Numbered from the stretch's first letter, positions 35,377-44,880 are shown. The stretch is DNA of 64,000 nucleotides from Mucilaginibacter_A sp964236465 (GCA_964236465.1 CAXSBZ010000001.1:62001-126000), one strand, 5' to 3'. Notes: generated from the letters alone by a model not told the origin. A program made the numbers and translations.

Positions 35377-36633
35377 TTATCGGGCTTTATAAATTTGATT
35401 ATTGTTGATCGTGAGCAGCACTTTACCCATCATCTCCTGCCCTAAAAACGGCGAGTTAAAGGATTTGGAAAAGTTGTTTTCACGGGTATAATTCCATTTG
35501 CTTTTTGGGTTGAGCAAAACTAAGTTTGCCATTTCTCCTTCCGCTACGGATGCTTCTTTTATGCCTATAATTTTGCGCGGATTGATGGCCATTTTTTCCA
35601 CGATCAAATCCAAATCCAAGCCGGCTTGTACGGCCAGCGAAAATGCGGTTTGCAAACCGATCATCCCAAATTCGGCTACTTCAAATTCCACTTGTTTAAA
35701 CTCGGTTTCGTGCGGCGTATGCTGCGAAACAATGGCATCGATTGTGCCGTCGCGCAAACCTTCCAGCAGCGCATTTACATCTTCCTGCGTGCGCAACGGC
35801 GGTTTTACTTTGTACAAACTGTCAAAACCCATCAAAACTTCATCTGTCAGCAGCAAATGATGCGCGGCTACATCACAAGTAATTTTCAAACCTTTTGCTT
35901 TGGCTTTCCGAATTTGATCTACCGCTTGTTTGGTTGAAATTGTGGTAAAATGGATCCTGGAATTGGTGTATTCTGCCAGATACAAATCGCGCGAAATCAT
36001 CAATTCTTCTGCCAGTGCCGGAATACCTTTCATGCCCAAAAGCGTGCTCACCACACCTTCATGCACTTTTGCTTTTCCGGCAATGGAACTGTCCTCCGGA
36101 TAAGAAAAAATCAATCCACTAAAATTTTGCGCATATAATAAGGCACGTTCCATCAAACCGGCGTCCTGCACCGGATGATTGCCATCGGTAAAAGCCAGCG
36201 CGCCGGATTGGTGCATATCGTACATTTCGGCCAAATCCGTTCCTTGTATTTTGTAGGAAATCGCGCCCAGCGGATAAACATTAACCAGATTTCCGCGGGA
36301 TTGATTGATGAGATATTGCACTTCGGATTTGGAATGAACCGGTGGCTGCATGTTTGGCATCAACGCCACGCCGGTAAAACCACCGGCTGATGCGGCCAGC
36401 GTTCCGGTTTGCATATCTTCCTTGGTTTCCAGCCCTAAATCGCCAAAATTGCAGTTCAAATCAAAAAAACCTGGTGCAAGATAACAGCCTTTTCCGTCTA
36501 TCATTTCTGCATCCGATTGAATATCCACAGCAATTTTTACAATCCTGCCGTTTGCAATCAAAACATCCTGAATTTGCCCGTTAAAAGCAGCATTTGCATC
36601 AGTAATTTTAACAGATTTTAACAGCAAGTTCAT
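35377..36633 (-). CDS. Dihydroorotase-like protein lacking catalytic residues (PyrC'-like)
   Basis: A 418-residue amidohydrolase-fold protein of the dihydroorotase family. ATG at 36633 (a TTG three codons earlier is rejected). The metal motif D-x-H-x-H-x-R of active enzymes is replaced by FDLNCNFGDLG (residues 57-67). The usual catalytic T-D-H-A-P-H is S-Q-H-T-P-H (about 302-307), so the catalytic Asp is missing. The overall fold is kept (GGFTGVALMPN, DVAAHHLLLTDE). Non-catalytic PyrC' proteins form structural complexes with aspartate carbamoyltransferase in Pseudomonas, and pyrB is present in this window at 51975. That partnership is inference. A motif copy at 35550-35563 is read as IKEAS. 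Confidence 0.85.
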   Translation of the reverse strand: MNLLLKSVKITDANAAFNGQIQDVLIANGRIVKIAVDIQSDAEMIDGKGCYLAPGFFDLNCNFGDLGLETKEDMQTGTLAASAGGFTGVALMPNMQPPVHSKSEVQYLINQSRGNLVNVYPLGAISYKIQGTDLAEMYDMHQSGALAFTDGNHPVQDAGLMERALLYAQNFSGLIFSYPEDSSIAGKAKVHEGVVSTLLGMKGIPALAEELMISRDLYLAEYTNSRIHFTTISTKQAVDQIRKAKAKGLKITCDVAAHHLLLTDEVLMGFDSLYKVKPPLRTQEDVNALLEGLRDGTIDAIVSQHTPHETEFKQVEFEVAEFGMIGLQTAFSLAVQAGLDLDLIVEKMAINPRKIIGIKEASVAEGEMANLVLLNPKSKWNYTRENNFSKSFNSPFLGQEMMGKVLLTINNNQIYKAR

Positions 36634-36665
36634 TAATATCAATGCTTTATATTTATTTTTTCCGG

Positions 36666-38720
36666 TTAAACGGAAACGGCAGTTTTCTGCGGGTTCACTT
36701 TGTAAAACCGAATCAGCAACACTTCAGCAGCCAGACAAAGCAGTGCCAAAATTAGGCAAAGTTTCCATAACTGCAGGCCGGAATTTACTTCTGCTATTTG
36801 TTTGGCCAATGATAGCTTTCCAGCAGGCAGATATGATACTGTTTTTATCGACCCAAAATCTTGCTTCAACTCTTTGTCAGTCAGGTAGTTCAAGTCAGAT
36901 TCCTGCCGGTTATCATTAAAAGCAATTTGCGCCAGCACGCTATCTTTTAAAACCAGTTTATAATTGCCGGTTTCGCGGATTTGATCAGCGACGTAAAGCT
37001 GGGTTTTTCCGTCAACTCTACGCACGTCCGGGATGATCGAAATAGTCCCTTTTTGCAGATGCAGCGGCTGATCGGCCTGCACAATCGGTGCCGTTTCCAG
37101 CAGTTCGTTCTCGCCCAAAGTGTAAAACAAAGGCAGATCATGGCCGCTCAGCAAAGCCATCCGGAACAACATCGGCACAAAAAGCGCGTGTTGCGGCAGG
37201 TTGCTGAAATCTTCATCGGCAGGCACGGCAGACAGATAAACTTTGCCTTTTCCACTGTTGTAAACGCTCAAAAAAGCCGTTCTACCGGGCAGTTCCATCA
37301 GGTTTTGGCGGAGGTTGCGCTGGCCGGAACTCAAACTAAAATATTTTTTAAGCTGAGGCAAGTCCGGGTTTTCGGGCACCCGTTCAAAAACATCTTTAAA
37401 AAGCGGGTTTTTCAGGTTGATGGAAACAACTTTTGTATTTTCGGTGATGAGTTTTTCGGGAAAATCTGCATTCAAAGGCCGCAGCAGGTTTTGGTACGAA
37501 GCCAAATCTGCATCCGCAGAAGGGAAAACCACCAGCGTGCCGCCCTGCTTTACATAGTTTTGCAATTGCTGCGCCAAACCGGTCGATACTGTTTTTACAT
37601 CACTAAAATAGATGACCGGATATTTGCCCAAAGCCGAATAATTGACGTTCCCAGCCGAAGAAAAATTAGCCTTAAAAAAAGCATCGGAAGCAAAAACTGC
37701 GCTTAGAAAACGGTTAGGTGTTTGATCTGTGATTTGCAAAACCGGCAGTTGCTGCTGCACTCGAAAAGTGAAATAAAACTGGTTATCAAACGTAACCGGA
37801 TTATCATTTAATTCGATTTTTCCGTTTTGCCAGCCCGCTTTCAAACCTGAAAAACGAAGCGTATCCTGCCGGGAATTTTTCGCTTCCAGATCATAACTGC
37901 CCAAAGCTTTGGTTTCGCCGTTGATCAATAATTTCACAGGCACTTTTTGCGCTTTTTCTTGGCCGTAATTGTGCAATCTAATGATTAATTTTTCGGTAGC
38001 ATTGGGTTGATGCAAAGGCGAAACCAGCCACAAAGAATCCACGGCAATATTGGGCTGGGAAGCGGCTTTAATTTGAACAAGCGAAATTTTAATATTGTTA
38101 TTTGTGTGAATGCTGTTTTTAGCGAGGTTTTTTTGGAAATCAGAAATGAGATAAATAACGGGGACTGCGTTTTTTTGCGTCTCGAACAAACCTTGTTGCC
38201 GGTTGATGATCTGCTGCAAATTCCGGCTTTGCGGACTGATTTTAACTTCGTCCACCGCCTGGTTAAATTCTTCACGGTTAAGAAAACGCTGCTGCTTGCC
38301 TTCAAAATCCTGTGTCAATAACTGAAAACGATCATTGATACCGTAAGCAGAAGCAATTTCTTTGGCGCGGCGTTTGGCTTCATCCAGCAAAGATCCTTCG
38401 CGGTTTAAGGTTTGCATCGAGTAGGAATTATCCACAAAAATGCTGATTGCCTGTTGTTTACCTGCATTCCGGGCATCGCCCAAAGGCAAAAAAGGTTTCG
38501 CAAAAGCCATCACCAGGAAAAATAAAGCCAACATCCTGGCCAGCAGAATGAGCCGGTTTTTGAGGTTGCTGCGCGAGGATTGCTGCTTTTGCACATCCTT
38601 TAAAAACTGTACGTTGGAAAAATAAACTTTTTTGTACTGCCGGAAATTAAACAGGTGGATGATGACCGGAATGGCCAGTGCCAGTAAAGCAAACAGAAAC
38701 CCGGGATAAAGGAATGCCAT
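36666..38720 (-). CDS. BatA/aerotolerance-regulator-type protein with VWA domain
   Basis: A 684-residue membrane protein. The N-terminus is the BatA domain (FALLALAIPVIIHLFNFRQ, then KNRLILLARMLALFFLVMAF), followed by a von Willebrand A domain with the MIDAS-like DNSYS at about 91-95. Long beta-rich periplasmic-type sections and one C-terminal helix (LWKLCLILALLCLAAEVLL) follow. The family is linked to stress and aerotolerance in Bacteroides. It heads the long minus-strand run. A -7 element TATCTTTG lies on the minus strand at 38736-38729, only 8 bases before the ATG. Copies of the dispersed motif (GTT form) occur at 36837 and 37586. Confidence 0.87.
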   Translation of the reverse strand: MAFLYPGFLFALLALAIPVIIHLFNFRQYKKVYFSNVQFLKDVQKQQSSRSNLKNRLILLARMLALFFLVMAFAKPFLPLGDARNAGKQQAISIFVDNSYSMQTLNREGSLLDEAKRRAKEIASAYGINDRFQLLTQDFEGKQQRFLNREEFNQAVDEVKISPQSRNLQQIINRQQGLFETQKNAVPVIYLISDFQKNLAKNSIHTNNNIKISLVQIKAASQPNIAVDSLWLVSPLHQPNATEKLIIRLHNYGQEKAQKVPVKLLINGETKALGSYDLEAKNSRQDTLRFSGLKAGWQNGKIELNDNPVTFDNQFYFTFRVQQQLPVLQITDQTPNRFLSAVFASDAFFKANFSSAGNVNYSALGKYPVIYFSDVKTVSTGLAQQLQNYVKQGGTLVVFPSADADLASYQNLLRPLNADFPEKLITENTKVVSINLKNPLFKDVFERVPENPDLPQLKKYFSLSSGQRNLRQNLMELPGRTAFLSVYNSGKGKVYLSAVPADEDFSNLPQHALFVPMLFRMALLSGHDLPLFYTLGENELLETAPIVQADQPLHLQKGTISIIPDVRRVDGKTQLYVADQIRETGNYKLVLKDSVLAQIAFNDNRQESDLNYLTDKELKQDFGSIKTVSYLPAGKLSLAKQIAEVNSGLQLWKLCLILALLCLAAEVLLIRFYKVNPQKTAVSV

Positions 38721-38869
38721 GGATGAGCCAAAGATAGGATTTTTGCAGCTAAATTTTTTTGATCAAGGAGTTGCTTTTGAGAAATACCGTTACAAAAATT
38801 AAAGCTTTATTTACTAAATCGTTACAAACAAACTTTCGCATTTAAGCATTTCTTTTCCTATTTTAAGCC

Positions 38870-38883
38870 GGTAAAAGAAGCAT
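38870..38883 (-). repeat. Dispersed motif GGTAAAAGAAGCAT, single copy
   Basis: A near-perfect copy with CTATTTTAAGCC before it, in the divergent gap between batA and the M28 peptidase gene. Confidence 0.87.
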
Positions 38884-38974
38884 GTGCAAATTTTAAACAA
38901 TACGATTTTAATAACCGGCCGCTTTGCCTGTCAACAACGAACAATAAAAGAAAATCAAGATCAATCTTTTCAAC

Positions 38975-40462
38975 ATGAAAAAAATAATTACTATACTGTT
39001 TTTAGCAGGTATTTCTTTGCAAAGCTTTGGCCAATCCGCCAAACCTACTACGGCAACAAACCCGCCGGAACTATCATTGATAAAAGAAGCAGACCTGAAA
39101 AAAGATATTTTTGATTTGGGTGGAGATGCTTTCCGCGGAAGGCGTGCCGGGACTTTGGATGAGATGCGCGCCGCTGCCTGGGTTGCACAAAAAGCACAGG
39201 AAATCGGGTTGAAACCTGCCGGAGACGATGGCACCTATTTTCAGTTTTTCAATATGCACCGCAGCCAAACCTCCAGCCTCAGCAGTTTGCAAATCAACAA
39301 CCAAAACATGGTTTTGTGGAAGGATTACTGGGTTAGTCAACCTATAACCATGCATGTAGAAGCTCCTTTAATTTGGCTAAATTCGATGGCCGATACCACA
39401 CAAGATTTACAGGGGAAAATAGCCGTTGTAAAAATAGTTGCCCCAAAACCAATGCCTGCGCCCGGAATGAGCCTTTGGGGCTACCGTTATGCAGCATCAG
39501 CCATCCGGCAGCAAAGCACGGTGTTAAGACGAAAAGGTGCCGCCGCAGTTATTTTGGTTGCTGATGATGTTACCGAAAACGCTTTGGATTTTGTTGGCAA
39601 TAATTTCCAGAAAGGCAGCTACAGAAACGAAGGTTTGCCCCCAAATGCCCTTCGGCCTAATATATTTATACCTGTTCCGGTGATATTGGTTCGATCTGCT
39701 TCTGCTACAATGCTTCAGCAAAAAAATACTTCGGCCAAAATTGATTGTAAAGTAGATGATTATTTATATCCATCTGTAAATGTGGTTGCCAAAGTGGAAG
39801 GCACAGATGCCCAATTGCGGAAAGAGTACGTTTTGTTCAGCGGCCACCACGATCATGACGGTGTTGGTTATAACATGGTTGGCAAAGATTCTATTTGGAA
39901 CGGTGCAGATGATAACGCTTCGGTTACGGTTGGTATGCTGGCTATTGCCCGTGCCTGGAAAGCCAAACCAGGAAAACGTTCGGCACTGTTTGTTTGGCAT
40001 GGTGCAGAAGAAAGAGGGTTATTAGGTTCGCGCTGGTATGCCGTACATCCAACCGTACCAAAAGAAGCAATTGTTGCCGTTTTAAATGGTGACATGATCG
40101 GAAGGAACGCGCCTGATTCTGCTGCTTTGCTCGGCACAACTTCACACAAAAACTCGACGCAATTGGTTGATATGGCCATGAAAGCAAATACTCAGCTTAC
40201 ACATTTCAAAGTAGATTTTTCCTGGGACGATGCCAAACACCCCGAAGGTTGGTATTTCCGCAGCGACCATTTGCCTTATGCACAAGTTGGCATCCCTTCC
40301 ATCTTTTTTACCACTTTGCTTCACCCGGATTATCATACGCCAAAGGATGAACCAGACCGCATAGACATTGGCAAATTAGCAAAAATGTCTAAATGGTGGT
40401 ATGCAACCGGATGGCTGGTTTCTCAAACCCCGCAAAAACCAACGTTAGATAAACCATTGTAG
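38975..40462 (+). CDS. Secreted M28 family zinc peptidase with PA-like insert
   Basis: A 495-residue exported aminopeptidase-type enzyme. The signal peptide is MKKIITILFLAGISLQSFGQ. Residues ~120-250 form a PA-like domain before the catalytic core. Zinc ligands are seen in SGHHDHDG (near 291), GADDNAS, GAEERGLLGS and LLHPDYHTP. It is followed by the radical SAM gene after a 2-base gap, and by DinB, forming an operon of mixed content. A dispersed motif at 39079-39092 is read as IKEA. Confidence 0.92.
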   Translation: MKKIITILFLAGISLQSFGQSAKPTTATNPPELSLIKEADLKKDIFDLGGDAFRGRRAGTLDEMRAAAWVAQKAQEIGLKPAGDDGTYFQFFNMHRSQTSSLSSLQINNQNMVLWKDYWVSQPITMHVEAPLIWLNSMADTTQDLQGKIAVVKIVAPKPMPAPGMSLWGYRYAASAIRQQSTVLRRKGAAAVILVADDVTENALDFVGNNFQKGSYRNEGLPPNALRPNIFIPVPVILVRSASATMLQQKNTSAKIDCKVDDYLYPSVNVVAKVEGTDAQLRKEYVLFSGHHDHDGVGYNMVGKDSIWNGADDNASVTVGMLAIARAWKAKPGKRSALFVWHGAEERGLLGSRWYAVHPTVPKEAIVAVLNGDMIGRNAPDSAALLGTTSHKNSTQLVDMAMKANTQLTHFKVDFSWDDAKHPEGWYFRSDHLPYAQVGIPSIFFTTLLHPDYHTPKDEPDRIDIGKLAKMSKWWYATGWLVSQTPQKPTLDKPL

Positions 40463-40464
40463 TT

Positions 40465-41514
40465 ATGCCATTTAATCCAAAACAAATCCTTTTTACAGCA
40501 GATGCATTGAACGATCGGGCAAAAGAAGTTGCCGGACAATATCCAAATGCAATCATGCAGGAAGTGCAGCAGCACAACAAGCTGCCGGATATGGGCTTGA
40601 AGCATTACAAAGCCAAATCGGATTTGTTGGTTTTGGGAAAACTGAAAACAAAGACGATCCGGGAAAGCGGCCGGAGTTCTGATTTTATTGCGCCAAGCCT
40701 GGCCAACGGTTGTTATGGCGGTTGCGCTTATTGCTATGTGGACAGACACAAAGACATCAACCCAATTACGATTTTTACCAATATAGATGAGATTGTTGCC
40801 GCTGTTGACCAGCATGTGATGAAGCAGCCCTGGCCGCGGGTTCCCAACCAAACCGATCCTGTTTTTTATACTTATGACATCGGTTGCAACTCTGACCTTT
40901 CTGTTGACTTCGCCATAAATAAGGGCATAAAAGAAGTATTGGCTTTTTACAAAAACCATCCTCGGGCAAAAGCTACTTTTGCCACCAAATTTGTAAACCG
41001 CGATTTGCTGGAATTTAATCCTGAACGAAAAGTTCGGATAAGGTTAAGTTTGATGCCAGCCGAAATTAGTAAACTGGTGGATGTGCGAACGGATAGCATC
41101 GAAAAAAGGTTGTTGTCGATCAATGATTTTTACGATGCCGGTTATGATGTCCATGTTAATTTTTCGCCGGTGATTGTTTACAGCAAAATCGGAAATACAA
41201 ACCGCGATTGGCGCGATGATTACCGTGAACTTTTCAGGCAACTGAACGCCGTTGTGCGCAACGATGTAAAAGTGCAGATGCAATGCGAAGTGATCTTTTT
41301 AACGCACAACGAAGCGCAGCACATAATTAACTTGGGCATCAACCCAAAAGCCGAAGATTTGTTGTGGATGCCGGATTTCCAGGAAACCAAGCACAGTATG
41401 TTTGGCGGCATCAACATTAGGTATAAAGTGCAGATGAAAAAAAGAATGATTGATGCATTCATCAATATTTTGACGGAGGAAATTCCGTGGTGCGTCATCC
41501 GGTATATTTTTTGA
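40465..41514 (+). CDS. Radical SAM protein, spore photoproduct lyase family
   Basis: A 349-residue radical SAM enzyme. The [4Fe-4S] cluster motif is CYGGCAYC with Cys83, Cys87 and Cys90. The SPL-family segments TKFVNRDLLEFNP and RIRLSLMPAEISKLVD are present. True spore photoproduct lyase repairs the 5-thyminyl-dihydrothymine lesion in spores; Bacteroidota make no spores, so the substrate is unknown (UV-type DNA damage is a guess). It is translationally close to both neighbours. A dispersed-motif copy at 40925-40939 is read as IKEV. Confidence 0.88.
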   Translation: MPFNPKQILFTADALNDRAKEVAGQYPNAIMQEVQQHNKLPDMGLKHYKAKSDLLVLGKLKTKTIRESGRSSDFIAPSLANGCYGGCAYCYVDRHKDINPITIFTNIDEIVAAVDQHVMKQPWPRVPNQTDPVFYTYDIGCNSDLSVDFAINKGIKEVLAFYKNHPRAKATFATKFVNRDLLEFNPERKVRIRLSLMPAEISKLVDVRTDSIEKRLLSINDFYDAGYDVHVNFSPVIVYSKIGNTNRDWRDDYRELFRQLNAVVRNDVKVQMQCEVIFLTHNEAQHIINLGINPKAEDLLWMPDFQETKHSMFGGINIRYKVQMKKRMIDAFINILTEEIPWCVIRYIF

Positions 41515-41521
41515 TTTGCTG

Positions 41522-42037
41522 ATGGCAGAAACTCAACAACCTGAAGTCTGGCTGCGCGGCCCACTGCCCGAATTTCCAGTCTTCCTTCAACCAATTGTTT
41601 TTGCTTTACTGCAAGCGCAGGAAGATGTCAACGAAATGATGCTTGATTTTCCTGATGATTTGCTTTGGGAACGGCCGGGCGGCGCAGCTTCTCCGGCTTT
41701 TCACTTGCAACATCTTACCGGTGTTTTGGACAGGATGTTTACTTACACTGAAAATATGCTGCTAAACGAAGTACAGTTAAATTGGCTCAATCAGGAAGGA
41801 AAACCGCAGGATCAGCATATTCCTGTTTCTAATTTGGTTGACATCTTCAATAAGCAAATAGAAATATCGCTCCAAAAATTAAAAGCAACCAATTCAGATA
41901 CTTTAACAGAACCAAGAGGCGTAGGCCGGAAACAATTACCTTCTACCGTTTTTGGTTTGCTTTTTCATGCCGCCGAACATACACAGCGGCATGTTGGCCA
42001 GCTTTTGGTAACGGCTAAAGTGTTGAAGAATGGTTAA
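41522..42037 (+). CDS. DinB-superfamily four-helix protein
   Basis: A 171-residue DinB/YfiT-like protein. The metal-binding His pattern is present: HLQHL near residue 60, and HAAEHTQRHVGQL near 146-158. DinB-like proteins are often thiol-dependent transferases in Bacillota or unknown elsewhere. It sits 7 bases after the radical SAM gene, suggesting a shared stress or DNA-damage context, though this is inference. The start is the first ATG after the upstream stop (41522). Confidence 0.8.
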   Translation: MAETQQPEVWLRGPLPEFPVFLQPIVFALLQAQEDVNEMMLDFPDDLLWERPGGAASPAFHLQHLTGVLDRMFTYTENMLLNEVQLNWLNQEGKPQDQHIPVSNLVDIFNKQIEISLQKLKATNSDTLTEPRGVGRKQLPSTVFGLLFHAAEHTQRHVGQLLVTAKVLKNG

Positions 42038-42043
42038 TTTTTA

Positions 42044-42330
42044 ATGCTTCTTTTATGCTATAAAATCTTGTATGTAATGTTTCCAGGTTTGGCTAAAGCC
42101 ATTATTGACTGCCATTTGCCCACGGCCTAAAGGCCGTGGCAATGAATATTTAAAAGTGGTAATATCCTTGCAGTTTGTTGCAGGCAGTGTAAGAAGATAT
42201 TGTAAACAAGCTTAGTTTAAATTGCCACGGCCTTCAGGCCGTGGATAAATGAATTTTGATAATTGGCTTTAGCCAAAACAGTGTGAACAATATTTCAAAT
42301 GCACGAAAAAAAGGTGCATAAAAGAAGCAT
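42044..42330. repeat. Nested repeat: dispersed-motif pair enclosing CCACGGCC palindromes
   Basis: Outer arms are ATGCTTCTTTTATG at 42044-42057 and its inverse ATAAAAGAAGCAT ending 42330. Inside, a 190-bp element (42088-42277) is bounded by TTTGGCTAAAGCC and GGCTTTAGCCAAA. It holds two hairpins, CCACGGCCTAAAGGCCGTGG (42120-42139) and CCACGGCCTTCAGGCCGTGG (42225-42244). The palindromic hairpin type is common in Bacteroidota intergenic space. Confidence 0.9.
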
Positions 42331-42333
42331 TGA

Positions 42334-43500
42334 TCAACTATTCCAAAACTCAAACTTCCGGTTAGTAAAAATCGATTTCGGGATCATCGCATTTACGCCA
42401 ACTGTTTGGTCCACCACTTGCGTTACTTCAAAATCAACTCCAGTACTGGCGATAGATAAAGCTTCATTAAAAGTATAACCCAGCTCGTCTTTAATAAAAT
42501 TACAAGCGTTGAGTGTGGCATTTTTCATCGCCTGGCGCAAATCTTTGTCCAAACCGATGGCAATGAAATGAGTCGGCGTTTCAGCGCGTGGTTCTGTAAT
42601 TTTTTTGTTTTTATGTACTACAAATTTCGCTACCAAAGTCAACGAAGCTTCTATCGCCACGCCGCTCACTTCGCCTGTTCCTTGCGCAGTATGGCAATCG
42701 CCGGTGGTAAATAATCCGCCCGAAACAGAAACCGGCAAAAATAAAGATGTGCCTTTTACCAAGCGCTTCAAATCCAGGTTGCCACCATAAAAACCCGGCG
42801 GAATGGAACTGATGCGGCCTAAATCTGCCGGCGGCGAAAGTGCCATCACGCCAAAAAATGGTTTCAGTGGGATTTCAATTCCATCTTTAAAAGAACCAAA
42901 CTTTTTGTTTTTATCGTAGCGGTACACAAAAGTTTCCGGCGTTTTAATATCGTCAGGGATCGCGCCGCCACCCGGCCAAACGCTGTTGACACCATAATTA
43001 CTGCGGATCAGAATATCCTGAATCTGCACTTCCAGCATATCGCCGGGTTCTATTCCTTCGATAAAAACCGGCCCTGTCAAAATATGTCCGCGCAGGCCCG
43101 AAGGTTCTGGTTTGATATTTTTCAGGATCGTGATGATTTCCTGCGCGTGCTCATCAATCGGCAAATTGTTTTTCTGGTAAAATTCTTCCGGGTTTTTTTT
43201 GTTGATGCCAACCGTGTTGATGGTTTCGATGGCTACAATTTGTCCCAACTTTACGGTTGCTACCGGTTTCACATCGGCACCATAAAAACCATTCACCATG
43301 TTTTCCGGGATGGTTCTGATCGTGATATCCGGTTTGATGGCTTTTGCGGATGCTTCTTTTATCGGCATAAAATCATCCAGTGCAGATGCCGTAGCGGTTA
43401 AACTTCCGGCTGTTAAAGCTGCGATTCCGCCTAAACTTGTTTTTTTTAGAAAATCACGACGCGAATTTTCCGACTGCTGTTTTGGTAAGCTTCTATTCAT
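42334..43500 (-). CDS. Acetamidase/formamidase family protein, Tat-exported
   Basis: A 388-residue FmdA/AmdA-type amidohydrolase. The N-terminus has a twin-arginine motif (SRRDFLKK, residues 13-20) and a hydrophobic stretch ending TATASA, so the enzyme is probably exported folded with its metal. Family blocks include GPVFIEGIEPGDMLEVQI, GVMALSPPADLGRISSIPPG and TTGDCHTAQGTGEVSGVAIE. It should release ammonia from short amides. A dispersed-motif copy at 43350-43363 is read as IKEAS, just after the signal. Confidence 0.9.
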   Translation of the reverse strand: MNRSLPKQQSENSRRDFLKKTSLGGIAALTAGSLTATASALDDFMPIKEASAKAIKPDITIRTIPENMVNGFYGADVKPVATVKLGQIVAIETINTVGINKKNPEEFYQKNNLPIDEHAQEIITILKNIKPEPSGLRGHILTGPVFIEGIEPGDMLEVQIQDILIRSNYGVNSVWPGGGAIPDDIKTPETFVYRYDKNKKFGSFKDGIEIPLKPFFGVMALSPPADLGRISSIPPGFYGGNLDLKRLVKGTSLFLPVSVSGGLFTTGDCHTAQGTGEVSGVAIEASLTLVAKFVVHKNKKITEPRAETPTHFIAIGLDKDLRQAMKNATLNACNFIKDELGYTFNEALSIASTGVDFEVTQVVDQTVGVNAMIPKSIFTNRKFEFWNS

Positions 43501-43617
43501 CTTTTTAATGTTAAAACAATCATTTTTCTAAAATTAAACATTTATTTTTTGCGGAAAAGTATTTTCTCTGATACAAACCAATCAAACTTCAACCTCAAAA
43601 AATTGTACTTTTAAAAC

Positions 43618-44202
43618 ATGTCTGCAACACCATTACAACAAGCATTTGCAAAGTTTGACGCTTATAATGCAACTGACCCGAATCAAGAAGAATTTGATGG
43701 AAAAACTTATCCAAAAGAAGTATTATATGCCCAGCGAATGACGAAAAAGCTAAACGATTATGCGCCGATTTCGCCGGAATATATGCAGCTGGCTGTTCGT
43801 TGCCAACATATTGGCCGCTGGGAAATTGCCCGCGATTCTTACCCGATGGACCGCGCTGGATATTTGATGTGGCGGAGTCAGCTCAAATTGCATCACACTA
43901 AAATTGCCGGACCAATTTTAGCGGAATGCGGTTATGATGGAGAAACTATCGACAAAGTGAAAGCTTTGCTGCTGAAAAAAAACCTTAATCAAAATACTGA
44001 TACACAATTGATTGAAGATGTAATATGCCTGGTTTTTGTGGAATTTTATTTAGAGGATTTTGTTAAAAAACACAGTGCAGAAAAAATGATTGATATTTTA
44101 AGAAAAACTTTGAAAAAGATCTCGCCACGGGGAATTGAGGAAGCTTTAAAAATCAGCATGACCGACCAGGTTAAAGATTTGATTTTAAAAGCGGCTTCCT
44201 AA
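43618..44202 (+). CDS. DUF4202 family protein
   Basis: A 194-residue cytoplasmic protein. Signature blocks are EFDGKTYPKEVLYAQRM, AVRCQHIGRWEIARDSYPMD and the C-terminal LVFVEFYLEDFVKKH. The His/Arg/Glu-rich core with the RxxHIxRW pattern recalls HD-like metal enzymes. Function unknown. TACTTTTA at 43606-43613, a degenerate -7 element, lies just upstream of the ATG. Confidence 0.85.
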   Translation: MSATPLQQAFAKFDAYNATDPNQEEFDGKTYPKEVLYAQRMTKKLNDYAPISPEYMQLAVRCQHIGRWEIARDSYPMDRAGYLMWRSQLKLHHTKIAGPILAECGYDGETIDKVKALLLKKNLNQNTDTQLIEDVICLVFVEFYLEDFVKKHSAEKMIDILRKTLKKISPRGIEEALKISMTDQVKDLILKAAS

Positions 44203-44315
44203 ATATCATATCAATATAATATTCATTTGCAGTAGCGTGATATTGCCTTGCATCAATCAAACAAATTTTTGGTAATACTACTTTTACAGCCATAAAATTT
44301 ATAGCTAAAATCAAA

Positions 44316-44735
44316 ATGAAAAGAAATGCAACAGCCGTTTGGAACGGTACCGGAAAAGAAGGAACAGGAAAAGTTAGCACGCAAAGCGGCGTATTGAAAG
44401 ACAGCCAATATTCCTTTAAAACGCGTTTTGAAGATGGCATTGGCACCAACCCGGAAGAACTGATTGCAGCCGCACACGCCGGTTGTTTTTCCATGAAATT
44501 AAGCTTCAATATTTCTGCGGAAGGCATTACACCGGAGGAAATTACAACCAAAGCAGCTGTAAACCTGAACCCTGAAAAAGGCGAAATCGACACAATCCAT
44601 TTAGATGTGAAAGTAAAAGCAAGCGGTTTATCACAAGAAAAATTTGAGGCTTTGGTGGCAGATGCCAAAGAAAATTGCCCGGTTTCTAAAGTGTTAAAAG
44701 GCGCAACGATTACGGTTGATGCTGAATTGATATAA
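44316..44735 (+). CDS. OsmC/Ohr family peroxiredoxin
   Basis: A 139-residue thiol peroxidase removing organic hydroperoxides. Two conserved cysteines: Cys57 in AAHAGCFSM and Cys121 in ENCPVSKVL. The family opening WNGTGKEGTGKVS is typical. Length is normal. It is monocistronic; a palindromic GGGCGATTCACGAATCGCCC with trailing T's at 44756-44780 could act as a terminator. Confidence 0.93.
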   Translation: MKRNATAVWNGTGKEGTGKVSTQSGVLKDSQYSFKTRFEDGIGTNPEELIAAAHAGCFSMKLSFNISAEGITPEEITTKAAVNLNPEKGEIDTIHLDVKVKASGLSQEKFEALVADAKENCPVSKVLKGATITVDAELI

Positions 44736-44751
44736 TCAAAATTAGACTTAT

Positions 44752-44865
44752 GTAGGGGCGATTCACGAATCGCCCTTTTTCATTTAAAAAAAGTTCATTT
44801 GCCATTTCTTTTAATATTTTTCCGGGTGTTTAATGTTTTTGGGGCGATTCGTGAATCGCCCCTAC
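44752..44865. repeat. Inverted pair of GGGGCGATTC palindromes, 114 bp
   Basis: GTAGGGGCGATTC...GAATCGCCC at 44752-44775 and GGGGCGATTC...GAATCGCCCCTAC at 44841-44865, in opposite orientation. Each half is itself a near-perfect palindrome. The first half may end osmC; the second lies 4 bases before the -7 element of the LuxE-like gene. Confidence 0.9.
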
Positions 44866-44880
44866 TGCCTATATTTGCAA

